Below are positions 1 to 6,180 of a stretch of DNA of 10,336 bases, piece after piece; the first letter of the stretch is position 1, and each line of letters opens with the position of its first letter. The notes under the pieces were generated by a model. It was not told where the DNA came from. It was given only the letters and a program-made list of their open reading frames with translations, and ran no database searches. The stretch is from NCBI GenBank assembly GCA_006227085.1, contig SBFY01000210.1, positions 1 through 10,336 on the forward strand, in the 5' to 3' direction. The DNA comes from Gammaproteobacteria bacterium (GTDB taxonomy: Bacteria > Pseudomonadota > Gammaproteobacteria > Pseudomonadales > M0112). The position numbers and the translations under genes were made by a program.

Positions 1-77
1 CGTTCGCGGGCATCGATAAACGCTTGCAGGTTGCTGCCGCTACCGGACAGCAGGATGACCAGCCGGGTGCCGGCCAT
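1..77 (-). CDS. purN: Phosphoribosylglycinamide formyltransferase PurN, N-terminal fragment (cut by window edge)
   Basis: Only the first 25 codons are in the window. They read as a short leader followed by a hydrophobic strand and the motif LLSGSGSNLQAFIDA, which matches the start of PurN (E. coli has VLISGNGSNLQAIIDA), where the SGxGSN loop binds the phosphate of the glycinamide ribonucleotide. PurN transfers a formyl group from 10-formyl-THF to GAR, the third step of purine synthesis, in the cytoplasm. I chose the ATG at 75-77 because it is in the frame of the motif; an ATG at 79-81 overlapping the purM stop is out of frame. Only three bases separate it from purM, so the two are surely cotranscribed in the order purM-purN, as in many gammaproteobacteria. 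I see no strong Shine-Dalgarno sequence, which suggests translational coupling. Confidence 0.93.
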   Translation of the reverse strand, partial: MAGTRLVILLSGSGSNLQAFIDARE

Positions 78-80
78 GCA

Positions 81-1130
81 TCAGGCGCTCGTGAAGCGGA
101 CGACGGGTGCGCCGCTGGCGGCTTCGATGCGGCCGATGGTGTAACAGGTTTCGCCGCAGGCGGTGAGCAGTTCGCGGGCTTGATCGGCCTGTTTGGCCGG
201 TACGCAAACGACCATGCCGATGCCGCAGTTGAAGGTGCGCAGCAAATCGTCTTCCGGCACTTCACCGGCTTCCTGCAGCCAGCGGAACACTTCCGGGCGT
301 TCCCAGCTGTGCTTGTCGATCACGGCGACGGTGTTCTGGGCCAGCACGCGCGGCAGGTTTTCCGGCAGGCCACCGCCGGTGATGTGGGCCAGTGCATGCA
401 CGTCCACTTCAGCGATCAGCTTGAGCAGGGATTTGACGTAAATGCGCGTGGGTGCCAGCAAGGCTTTACCTAAAGTCGTACCGGCCATCGGCTCATCGGT
501 GGAGGCACCGCTCACTTCGAGGATCTTGCGCACCAGCGAATAACCGTTGGAGTGCGGACCGGAGGAAGCCAGGCCGAGCAGCACATCGCCAGCGGCGACA
601 CGGCTGCCATCGATGAGGCGGCTTTTTTCCGCCACGCCAACGCAGAAGCCGGCCAGGTCATAGTCTTCGCCTTCGTACATGCCGGGCATTTCAGCGGTTT
701 CACCGCCGACCAATGCACAGCCGGCTTGCACGCAACCTTCGGCAATGCCACTGACCACATCGGCGGCGGTGTCGACATCGAGTTTGCCGGTGGCGTAGTA
801 ATCGAGGAAGAACAGCGGTTCGGCGCCGGTGACGACGATGTCGTTCACGCACATGGCGACCAGGTCGATGCCGATGGTGTTATGGATGCCGAGCTGCATG
901 GCGAGACGCAATTTGGTGCCCACGCCATCGGTGCCGGAGACCAGTACCGGCTCTTTATAGCCGGCCGGGATTTCACACAGCGAGCCAAAACCGCCGAGGC
1001 CGCCCATCACTTCCTTGCGGGTGGTGCGCTTGGCCATCGGCTTGATGCGTTCCACCAGCGCGTCACCGGCATCGATATCCACGCCAGCGGCTTTGTAGGT
1101 GAGGGGGGATTGGGGTTTCTTGCCGCTCAT
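81..1130 (-). CDS. purM: Phosphoribosylformylglycinamidine cyclo-ligase (AIR synthetase) PurM
   Basis: This 349-residue protein is full length for PurM (about 345 residues in E. coli). PurM closes the imidazole ring: FGAM plus ATP gives AIR, ADP and phosphate, the fifth step of purine synthesis, as a cytoplasmic homodimer. Family motifs are in the expected order: YKAAGVDID (12-20), GLGGFGSL (44-51), the nucleotide-binding loop VSGTDGVGTKL (64-74), DLVAMCVNDI (89-98), GGETAEMPGMY (142-152), GPHSNGYSLVR (191-201) and HITGGGLPENLPR (249-261). No key motif is missing. The ATG at 1130 is preceded by GGAAAG as a ribosome site. purN starts three bases after the stop. A promoter with a -10 TAGAAT lies about 35 bases upstream. 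A long open frame on the opposite strand (552-1322) is a shadow of this gene's codon bias. Confidence 0.98.
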   Translation of the reverse strand: MSGKKPQSPLTYKAAGVDIDAGDALVERIKPMAKRTTRKEVMGGLGGFGSLCEIPAGYKEPVLVSGTDGVGTKLRLAMQLGIHNTIGIDLVAMCVNDIVVTGAEPLFFLDYYATGKLDVDTAADVVSGIAEGCVQAGCALVGGETAEMPGMYEGEDYDLAGFCVGVAEKSRLIDGSRVAAGDVLLGLASSGPHSNGYSLVRKILEVSGASTDEPMAGTTLGKALLAPTRIYVKSLLKLIAEVDVHALAHITGGGLPENLPRVLAQNTVAVIDKHSWERPEVFRWLQEAGEVPEDDLLRTFNCGIGMVVCVPAKQADQARELLTACGETCYTIGRIEAASGAPVVRFTSA

Positions 1131-1163
1131 GGGTGCTTTCCGGGCTGGTTGCGAAAGGCGCCC

Positions 1164-1192
1164 ATTCTACCAGCCACCCCCCGTGCCGTCAT
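1164..1192 (-). promoter_or_regulatory. Candidate sigma70 promoter for purMN
   Basis: Read on the minus strand, 1192-1187 is ATGACG (four of six matches to TTGACA), followed by a 17-base spacer and TAGAAT at 1169-1164 (five of six matches to TATAAT). A transcript would start near 1157 and give a leader of about 27 bases before the purM ATG. The -35 lies inside the first copy of a 16-bp tandem repeat. Sequence match only; not proven. Confidence 0.5.
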
Positions 1193-1216
1193 GCACTCGG
1201 GCCGTCATGCATTGGG
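1185..1216. repeat. Tandem 16-bp direct repeat upstream of purM
   Basis: Two adjacent 16-base units, GCCGTCATGCACTCGG (1185-1200) and GCCGTCATGCATTGGG (1201-1216), agree at 14 of 16 positions with no gap. The unit is in the spacer between the lipoprotein stop and purM, and the first copy covers the candidate -35 of the purM promoter. It does not resemble the E. coli PurR box. It could be a regulator site or a chance slippage duplication. Confidence 0.75.
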
Positions 1217-1234
1217 GAGCTTTATCGCAGGGAA

Positions 1235-1693
1235 TCAGCGACCAAACTGGACGGTGCCGCTGCGCTGGATGCGGATCGGCAGTGACCAGCCGCCCACCGA
1301 AATCTTGGCGGACAGGGCATAGTTGATCTGGTTGCGGGGTTTGTGGGCCAGGTCGCTGATCAGGTTGATGCTGCCGAGCAGGCTGGTGCGGACATCGCTG
1401 GTGATGGTCTGGCGGCCATAGGCGGGCAGGTCCAGCGGTTCGTTGAAGCTGCCGGCGGCGATGTCATGGCCTTCGATCGAGACTTCGTAATACAGGCCGC
1501 TGATCGGCAAGGGGCGATCGTTGGGATTGGTCAGTTGCAGGGTCAGGCGGAAGCCGGGGTTGATGCTTTGCGAGGGCAGCAGTTCCAGCCCGACCAGGTC
1601 CACCTTGGGGTCTTCGTACTGGTAAAAAAGCTGGCTGCAGCCGGTGATGGCAACACAGGCCAGGGCAAACAGGGCGATCAGGGTGTTGCGCAT
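1235..1693 (-). CDS. LEA14-like (WHy domain) lipoprotein
   Basis: A 152-residue protein with a lipoprotein signal: Arg at position 2, a hydrophobic stretch (5-16) and a lipobox ending ITGC at Cys19. Ser and Gln after the cysteine are neutral, so by the usual +2 rule it should go to the outer membrane. The mature part holds the pattern TNPNDRPLPISGLYYEVSIEG (about 55-76) and the later phrase AAGSFNEPLDLPAYG, typical of the LEA type 2/WHy fold, in which an NPN element precedes a strand and an 'xxG' turn. Bacterial members are small periplasmic proteins sometimes linked to desiccation or stress, but their biochemical role is unclear. The ATG at 1693 fits the signal peptide, with GGAA just upstream. 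It sits 104 bases upstream of purM in the same direction, so read-through into purMN is possible. It is divergent from the DUF2066 gene. Confidence 0.85.
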   Translation of the reverse strand: MRNTLIALFALACVAITGCSQLFYQYEDPKVDLVGLELLPSQSINPGFRLTLQLTNPNDRPLPISGLYYEVSIEGHDIAAGSFNEPLDLPAYGRQTITSDVRTSLLGSINLISDLAHKPRNQINYALSAKISVGGWSLPIRIQRSGTVQFGR

Positions 1694-1724
1694 GATGATT
1701 CCGGGAATGTCAGGAGTGAGCCTG

Positions 1725-1730
1725 TATAAT
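1725..1730 (+). promoter_or_regulatory. Candidate -10 element for the DUF2066-hda operon
   Basis: A perfect TATAAT lies 32 bases before the ATG at 1763. No good -35 is found at 16-18 bases upstream; TTCCGG at 1699-1704 is too far at 20 bases. Transcription would start near 1737. A weak -35 would suggest activator dependence or simply moderate strength. Confidence 0.4.
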
Positions 1731-1754
1731 CGGTTGCAGGTTTTGGGGAGTCAA
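1726..1754 (-). promoter_or_regulatory. Candidate sigma70 promoter for the LEA14-like lipoprotein
   Basis: On the minus strand, TTGACT (1754-1749) is followed by a 17-base spacer and GATTAT (1731-1726, four of six matches to TATAAT). The -35 is close to consensus and the spacing is ideal. The -10 occupies the same base pairs as the plus-strand TATAAT at 1725-1730. The leader to the ATG at 1693 would be about 26 bases. Confidence 0.45.
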
Positions 1755-1762
1755 ATGGACCG

Positions 1763-2902
1763 ATGAGCACGGGAATCACAAAACGCATGGTCGTGCTGCT
1801 TTGCGCACTGGCAGGGTGGGTGATGCCGGCATGGGCCGAAGTGCCGCCGGGGCTGTACAGCGTGACGATCCCGGTGGCGGACCAGTCCAGTGCAACCCTG
1901 AAAGCCGCATCCCGTGAAGGCTTGTCGAAAGTGCTGATGCGGCTGTCGGGCCAGCCGGATTGGTCGGCCTACCCATCCGTCAATTCGTGGCTGGCGCAGG
2001 CCGATCGTTTCGTGGTGCAGTTCAGTTACGAGAAAGCAGCGCCTGCTGGGGCAGGAGCGCCAGAGGCAGTGGTGTTGCCCTTCCTGTTGAAGCTGGAATT
2101 TGCCCCGGCCGCCATGAATCAATTAGTGCGGCAAGCCGGTTTGCCGGTGTGGCCGGTCAATCGCCCGCCGGTGCTGGTGTGGTGGGTGCTGCAAGACAGC
2201 GTCACGGACTACGGCAGCAATATCCGCCGCATGACGGCTGAGCAGGATCCCGCATGGCAGGCAGCGATGGTGGCGGCCGCGCGCGATCGCGGTGTGCCGC
2301 TGCAGTGGCCAATGAATGACCTGGATGACCGCATCAACCTGGAAGCGGAACAGATCTGGCAATTGGATGAAGCCGCGATCCGCAAGGGATCGGAGCGTTA
2401 CGGCAATGCCTGGATAGTGGCCGGGCGTTTTGCGCAGGGCAGTGATGGCCGCTGGCTGGGCAATTGGCTGTTGTTGGGCGAAGGGTTCCCGCAATTGGTG
2501 GAAGTGCAGGCCGATACACCGGAAATCGCGGCCCAGACGCTGATGGCGCTGGTGGCGAGTGCGTTATCGCAACGGTATGCGATTGTTTCGCAGGGCGTGC
2601 TGGAAAGTGGCGTTGGTGTGACGGTGCATGGTGTTCGCAGTTTCGCGGATCACATGGCCTCACGGCGTTTGCTGGAATCGCTGGCATCGGTGGCATCGGT
2701 GTTTCCTGCGGTCGTACAGGATGATGAAGTGCGCTACCTGGTGACCTTGCGGGCTGATCGCCAGGCGTTGGAAGACGAGTTGCGTTTGCACCAGCAAGTA
2801 CGCCTGATGGATGCCCCGACCGTGAGCATCGGCTCGGCAATGAATAATACGGCCGAACAAGCATCGGTGCCGGATATCGAACTGGAGTGGCGTGCGCAGT
2901 GA
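1763..2902 (+). CDS. DUF2066 domain protein, exported
   Basis: The 379-residue product starts with a classical signal peptide: positive residues at Lys7-Arg8, a hydrophobic core, and a likely cut after MPAWA (residues 21-25). The mature start (EVPPGLYSVTIPVADQSSATLKAA, described here in part) and the phrase 'REGLSKVLMRLSG' at about 51-63 are the hallmark of the DUF2066 family, found in gammaproteobacteria beside purM and hda. Its function is unknown; a periplasmic or membrane-associated role is an inference from the signal. The ATG at 1763 is chosen because it gives the Lys-Arg head of the signal peptide. A GGGGAG sits 12 bases upstream, a little far, and a three-codon frame (1755-1766) lies between. 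The stop overlaps the likely hda start in a GTGA, so the genes are translationally coupled. Confidence 0.88.
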   Translation: MSTGITKRMVVLLCALAGWVMPAWAEVPPGLYSVTIPVADQSSATLKAASREGLSKVLMRLSGQPDWSAYPSVNSWLAQADRFVVQFSYEKAAPAGAGAPEAVVLPFLLKLEFAPAAMNQLVRQAGLPVWPVNRPPVLVWWVLQDSVTDYGSNIRRMTAEQDPAWQAAMVAAARDRGVPLQWPMNDLDDRINLEAEQIWQLDEAAIRKGSERYGNAWIVAGRFAQGSDGRWLGNWLLLGEGFPQLVEVQADTPEIAAQTLMALVASALSQRYAIVSQGVLESGVGVTVHGVRSFADHMASRRLLESLASVASVFPAVVQDDEVRYLVTLRADRQALEDELRLHQQVRLMDAPTVSIGSAMNNTAEQASVPDIELEWRAQ

Positions 2903-3606
2903 AAACAGCGCATCCGCAATTGGGCTTGTCACTCACCCTGCGTGATGACGCTACGCTCGCCAATTTTTATCCCGGCACGGACACCAATCGGCTGGTGTTG
3001 CAATCCTTGCAATCGACCTTGTTGGCGCAAGGGCCCCGTGTGATTTTTTTGCACGGCGCCAGCGGTTGTGGGTGTTCGCATTTGCTGCAAGCGATGTGTC
3101 ATGCCGCCAGTGCACAGCAGAAAACCGCCATGTATTTGCCGTTACAGGAATTTGTGCATGAATCGCCAGACGTACTGGCGGGGCTCGAAGGCCTGGACCT
3201 GGTCTGCCTGGATGATGTGCAATCAGTGCTGGGCAAGGCCGATTGGGAAGAAGCGCTGTTTCATTTCATGAACCGCTTGCGTGATGCCGGCCGGTTTGTG
3301 TTGCTGGCCAGCGACCAGCCGCCACAGCAATTGCTGGTGCAATTGCCGGACCTGCAATCGCGGCTGGCACAGGCCGCGGTGTTTCGCCTTGACGTATTGC
3401 CCGATGACGCGCGACAAGCCTGGTTGCAGCAGCGGGCATTGGCGCGCGGTCTGGAACTGGACGAAGACGTCGCGCGGTTTGTGATTGCGCGTGCGCCACG
3501 TTCCACGCCGGCTGTGCTGGCTGTGTTGGATCGCCTGGATCAGGAGGCCCTTGCCCAGCAACGGAAATTGACGGTGCCATTCATCAAGCAAGTGCTCGGG
3601 TGGTGA
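2899..3606 (+). CDS. hda: DnaA regulatory inactivator Hda
   Basis: This 235-residue AAA+ protein matches Hda, which, bound to the DNA-loaded beta clamp, promotes hydrolysis of DnaA-bound ATP and so limits re-initiation. Near the start lies the clamp-binding motif QLGLSL (7-12; E. coli QLSLPL), followed by a DDATLANFYPG box. Then come the P-loop GASGCGCSH (53-61), Walker B LVCLDDVQSV (101-110), a sensor I region ASDQPP (137-142), the box VII arginine in LQSRLAQA (Arg155) and a sensor II segment RSTPAVLAVLDRLD (201-214). The P-loop lysine of DnaA is replaced by Cys59; E. coli Hda also lacks it and has Arg. I chose GTG 2899, which overlaps the preceding stop as GTGA with GGAG 11 bases upstream. 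GTG 2887 is possible and would add four residues (MACA). Confidence 0.95.
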   Translation: MKTAHPQLGLSLTLRDDATLANFYPGTDTNRLVLQSLQSTLLAQGPRVIFLHGASGCGCSHLLQAMCHAASAQQKTAMYLPLQEFVHESPDVLAGLEGLDLVCLDDVQSVLGKADWEEALFHFMNRLRDAGRFVLLASDQPPQQLLVQLPDLQSRLAQAAVFRLDVLPDDARQAWLQQRALARGLELDEDVARFVIARAPRSTPAVLAVLDRLDQEALAQQRKLTVPFIKQVLGW

Positions 3607-4190
3607 TGGGCTGGTTGGCACTGACGGTTTTCGGCATCGCCTGGGTGTGGGCGGCATGGCGCAGTGGCTTGCAGAAAAGTTTTTTCAGGACTGCGCATGA
3701 AACCGCAGCGTTGTTCTGGTCCATCCGCGTGTTGGTGTTGGGCAGCTTGCTGGCATTTTCGGCCGGCCTGCTGTGGCCAGCGGTTTTTTCACCCTGGGTG
3801 TGGCCGCACGGCGTATGGGTACATGCGGCAGGCTTGTTGTTGTCCTTGGCTGGCGCTGCCTTGTTTGCCTGGGTCAGCTGGGCGTTGGGCAAGCACTTCA
3901 GTACCAGCTTGCATCTCCGTGACGATCACCGGTTGGTGACAGAGGGACCTTACCGGTGGGTCAGGCACCCGATGTACCTGGCTTACCAGCTGGCGTGGTT
4001 CGGGTTCTGGCTGGCAACAGGCAATGTGTTGGCGGGTGTGGCCGGCATCCTGGCCTTTGCCTTGGCAATGTGGGTGCGAGTGGGTGCGGAGGAGGCCATG
4101 CTGGCGGCACGGTTTGGTGAGCAGTGGCAGGCATATTGCCAGCGCACCGGGCGGTTTTTACCGCGCATCACTCACACGGTATCAAAGTAG
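3606..4190 (+). CDS. Isoprenylcysteine carboxyl methyltransferase-like membrane protein
   Basis: A 194-residue protein with about four or five membrane segments (1-17, 38-62, 70-92, 127-157). It carries the family signature GPYRWVRHPMY (114-124), followed by a hydrophobic stretch and the acidic/Arg segment RVGAEEAMLAARFGEQWQAYCQRTGRFLP (158-186, given in part), in which the Glu pair and the Tyr-Arg end belong to the SAM-binding C-terminal region of ICMT and phospholipid N-methyltransferases. Bacterial members are annotated only as 'methyltransferase family protein'; the substrate is unknown, as bacteria lack prenylated CaaX proteins. A lipid or membrane quinone-like substrate is conceivable. 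The ATG at 3606 shares one base with the hda stop (TGATG), so it is coupled to hda; GTG 3600 and 3603 are alternative starts. Its last 19 bases overlap the tail of the small minus-strand gene. Confidence 0.85.
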   Translation: MGWLALTVFGIAWVWAAWRSGLQKSFFRTAHETAALFWSIRVLVLGSLLAFSAGLLWPAVFSPWVWPHGVWVHAAGLLLSLAGAALFAWVSWALGKHFSTSLHLRDDHRLVTEGPYRWVRHPMYLAYQLAWFGFWLATGNVLAGVAGILAFALAMWVRVGAEEAMLAARFGEQWQAYCQRTGRFLPRITHTVSK

Positions 4191-4441
4191 TCGCGAACGG
4201 CCTCTTCGATGCGCTTCATGGGTGCCAGCATCGGTTTGTCGGTGATGGTGACCTGGCAGTTCTTGCCTTTGATGATGTAATGCCCCTTGATCGAACCCAC
4301 GGGAGTCACGCCCACGAGCTTGCCGGCTTCGTGGTCGCCGTCGAAGCGGCCACCGTTTTCGCAAATGAGTGCGCGAACGGTTTCCAGTGTCTGGTGGACA
4401 TCACCCTTGATGGCAACGGTAAACACATGGGGCTTGGCCAT
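4172..4441 (-). CDS. Small conserved-looking protein of unknown function
   Basis: An 89-residue, soluble, basic-acidic mixed protein that I do not recognise. It runs VFTVAIKGDVHQTLETVRALICENGG (6-31, in part), then FDGDHEAGKLVGVTPVGSIKG, a strand-rich centre, and TDKPMLAPMKRIEEAVRDYF. The pattern suggests beta strand, helix, then a small beta sheet of turn-rich strands (G-D-x-x-x-G-x-x-x-G-x-T-P-x-G-x-I-x-G) and a C-terminal helix. It has no signal peptide or membrane segment. The ATG at 4441 has AGGAG seven bases upstream, the best ribosome site in the window; longer frames to 4519 lack such support and would run into the MFS gene. It is divergent from the transporter, with 56 bases between. 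There is a distant feel of the PHA granule-region protein family, but I would not assign it. The real coding nature is supported by the ribosome site and regular codon use. Confidence 0.75.
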   Translation of the reverse strand: MAKPHVFTVAIKGDVHQTLETVRALICENGGRFDGDHEAGKLVGVTPVGSIKGHYIIKGKNCQVTITDKPMLAPMKRIEEAVRDYFDTV

Positions 4442-4448
4442 GGCGAGT

Positions 4449-4453
4449 CTCCT
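4449..4453 (-). promoter_or_regulatory. Ribosome binding site deciding the start of the 89-residue protein
   Basis: On the minus strand AGGAG (4453-4449) stands seven bases before the ATG at 4441. Upstream in-frame starts at about 4489 and 4519 have no comparable site, so this fixes the start. Confidence 0.7.
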
Positions 4454-4497
4454 GCTGCTAAAATCCATCCCGATAATAAGCAAAAGATTACGGTGCC

Positions 4498-5826
4498 ATG
4501 ACTGACCCTGCAAGCCCATCGGGTGAGACGGCGTTCACGCCGCTGTACCGGCATATGGTGCTGGCCTTGTTGCTGCTGGCCTACATCCTGTCATTCATTG
4601 ATCGCAACATCATGGCGGTGTTGGTAACCCCTATCCAGCAGGATTTGCAGATCACGGACTCCCAGTTTGCCTTGCTGCATGGTTTTGCCTTTGCGGTGTT
4701 TTATACCTTGCTGGGCTTGCCGATTGCGCGTTGGGCGGATCGGGGCAGTCGTGTGAAAGTGATCAGCATCGGGGTGATCTTCTGGAGCATCATGACCTCC
4801 TTGTGCGGGGTGGCGAAACAATTCCCGACATTGTTCCTGGCGCGCATGGGTGTGGGGTTGGGTGAGGCCGCCTTGTCGCCGGCCTCGCATTCCTTGTTAA
4901 GCGATATGTATCCCCGCAAGCAATTGCCGATGGCGATGGCGGTCTACACCTTGGGGATCACGATCGGTGGGGGGTTGGCCTATACCATTGGTGGCCAGGT
5001 GTACGGTTTTTTCAGTGCGCGTGAAGCATTGGTATTGCCACTGGTTGGGCACGTAGCCGCATGGCAGGTGACGTTTTTATTACTGGGTCTGCCGGGTGTG
5101 GTGCTGGGTGTGCTGCTGGCCATGATCCATGAGCCGGCGCGAACCGGACAGGTGTTATCAAGGAATGAGGTAGTGCCCTTGTCGCAGGCGTGGGCCTTTG
5201 CCCGCGAACATTGGCGTTTGTACCTGCCGGGATTTGCCGGTATCTCGATGCTGTCGATACTCGGTTATGGTGTGTTGACCTGGTTGGTCGCATTCCTGCA
5301 GCGCAGTTATGGCATGCCGTTGCAGGAAGCAGCTTCCGTCTTTGGTGCCATTTATGTGTTGGCCGGCTCTGCCGGGACCTTGTCGGGAGGATGGTATGCC
5401 AATTGGCTGCAACGGCGTCATGAGGATGCCAGCCTGCGGATGGTGGTGCATGTGGCGCTGCTGGCCATCCTGCCGGCGGTCGCTGCGCCTTTGATGCCGA
5501 ATGCCGTGGCCAGTTTGTGCCTGTTTGCGCCACTGGTGTTTTTGCTGAGTGCCTATTTCGGGGTGTCGATTGCGGCATTCCAGTCGGTCACGCCGAACGA
5601 TATGCGCGCACAGGTGTCAGCCGTGCTGTTGTTTGTGACAAACCTGGCCGGGTTGGCTCTCGGTCCTGCCATGGTAGCCGCGCTGACCGATTTCGTGTTT
5701 GCTGAGCAGGCGGCGTTGCGCTATTCGCTGGCGATCCTTGGTGCCATCATGGCACCACTGGCTGCGCTGTTATTATGGTTGTCGTTGCCAGCTTACCGGC
5801 AGCGATGGCATGCGATCACAGGATGA
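4498..5826 (+). CDS. Spinster-like MFS transporter
   Basis: A 442-residue inner membrane protein with the length and twelve-helix hydrophobicity of the major facilitator superfamily. TM1 holds the Asp-Arg pair in LSFIDRNIMA (31-40). The loop between TM2 and TM3 is a motif A variant, GLPIARWADRGSRVKVI (73-89). TM4 carries ARMGVGLGEAALSPASHSLL (115-134), a signature of the spinster and anion:cation symporter groups. Bacterial spinster-like members are proton-driven exporters or importers of lipids, sugars acids or drugs; the substrate here cannot be told. The ATG at 4498 is the only start that preserves the short cytoplasmic N-terminus; the ribosome site is poor. The next gene starts three bases after the stop, so a functional link with that small membrane protein is plausible. 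Divergent from the 89-residue protein gene. Confidence 0.92.
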   Translation: MTDPASPSGETAFTPLYRHMVLALLLLAYILSFIDRNIMAVLVTPIQQDLQITDSQFALLHGFAFAVFYTLLGLPIARWADRGSRVKVISIGVIFWSIMTSLCGVAKQFPTLFLARMGVGLGEAALSPASHSLLSDMYPRKQLPMAMAVYTLGITIGGGLAYTIGGQVYGFFSAREALVLPLVGHVAAWQVTFLLLGLPGVVLGVLLAMIHEPARTGQVLSRNEVVPLSQAWAFAREHWRLYLPGFAGISMLSILGYGVLTWLVAFLQRSYGMPLQEAASVFGAIYVLAGSAGTLSGGWYANWLQRRHEDASLRMVVHVALLAILPAVAAPLMPNAVASLCLFAPLVFLLSAYFGVSIAAFQSVTPNDMRAQVSAVLLFVTNLAGLALGPAMVAALTDFVFAEQAALRYSLAILGAIMAPLAALLLWLSLPAYRQRWHAITG

Positions 5827-5829
5827 ATC

Positions 5830-6117
5830 ATGAAACTGGATGAAGAATTTGAACGCAAGGCACAGGCCTTGGCTAATCTCAAGGACAAGGACACCGGTTT
5901 TGTCAAAGCCGTGCATTGGTACACGCTGGGATTTATTGTCCTGACCGGCTTGGTGTTTGGTTTCACTGCCCATGCCATTTCCACGGCAAGGGGTGCGGAA
6001 GGGCTGGTGGGTTTGTATTTGATTGCGGCTATTTCCGGTCTGGCGTTTTTCAGCGCCTTGCTGAGTTGGCTCGATGTGATGCTTGAATTGGCCAAGCGGT
6101 ATTGGTCGCAGCGATGA
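5830..6117 (+). CDS. Small two-helix membrane protein of unknown function
   Basis: A 95-residue protein with a charged, predicted helical head (MKLDEEFERKAQALANLKDKD, residues 1-21, in part), a first membrane segment about 31-50 (LGFIVLTGLVFGFTAHAIS) and a second about 58-80 (EGLVGLYLIAAISGLAFFSALLSWL), ending in a basic tail KRYWSQR. I do not recognise the family. The ATG at 5830 has AGGA six bases upstream (5820-5823), overlapping the end of the MFS gene. With only three bases between, it must be on the transporter mRNA. It could be a small transporter subunit or an unrelated membrane protein. There is no catalytic motif. The frame is confirmed by a clean hydrophobicity pattern and by the ribosome site. 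Confidence 0.78.
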   Translation: MKLDEEFERKAQALANLKDKDTGFVKAVHWYTLGFIVLTGLVFGFTAHAISTARGAEGLVGLYLIAAISGLAFFSALLSWLDVMLELAKRYWSQR

Positions 6118-6128
6118 GTGCTGCTTTG

Positions 6129-6159
6129 GCTATCATGGCGTGGCCTTGGCCATGATGGC
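6129..6159. other. Inverted repeat (hairpin) in the spacer before the six-cysteine gene
   Basis: GCTATCATGGC (6129-6139) pairs with GCCATGATGGC (6149-6159) as an 11-pair stem with one G-T wobble and a nine-base loop, GTGGCCTTG. No run of T follows, so it is not a classical terminator. The two halves also form an imperfect direct repeat (ATCATGGCGTGGCC and ATGATGGCACGGCC, 11 of 14). TATCAT (6131-6136) also looks like a weak -10 for the downstream gene. Confidence 0.6.
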
Positions 6160-6180
6160 ACGGCCTGAAGGGATGTTGGC

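Noticed and set aside
552..1322. 256-codon open frame on the plus strand opposite purM
   Set aside because: It lies opposite a clear purM; its repetitive Gly/Ala/Asp-rich composition is the usual shadow of GC-biased codons.
2679..2700. Direct repeat GGCATCGGT x2 in the DUF2066 gene
   Set aside because: It encodes the ASVASV stretch; too short to be more than chance.
2887..2898. Longer hda starting at GTG 2887
   Set aside because: It only adds MACA; the GTGA overlap and GGAG spacing favour 2899.
2334..2963. 209-codon frame opposite the DUF2066 gene
   Set aside because: Antisense shadow with Pro/Arg-rich, low-complexity translation and no ribosome site.
4151..4164. GCGGT-TTTT-ACCGC hairpin near the methyltransferase end, as a terminator
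   Set aside because: The stem is only five pairs, lies inside coding sequence for GRFLPR, and has no following T run on either strand.
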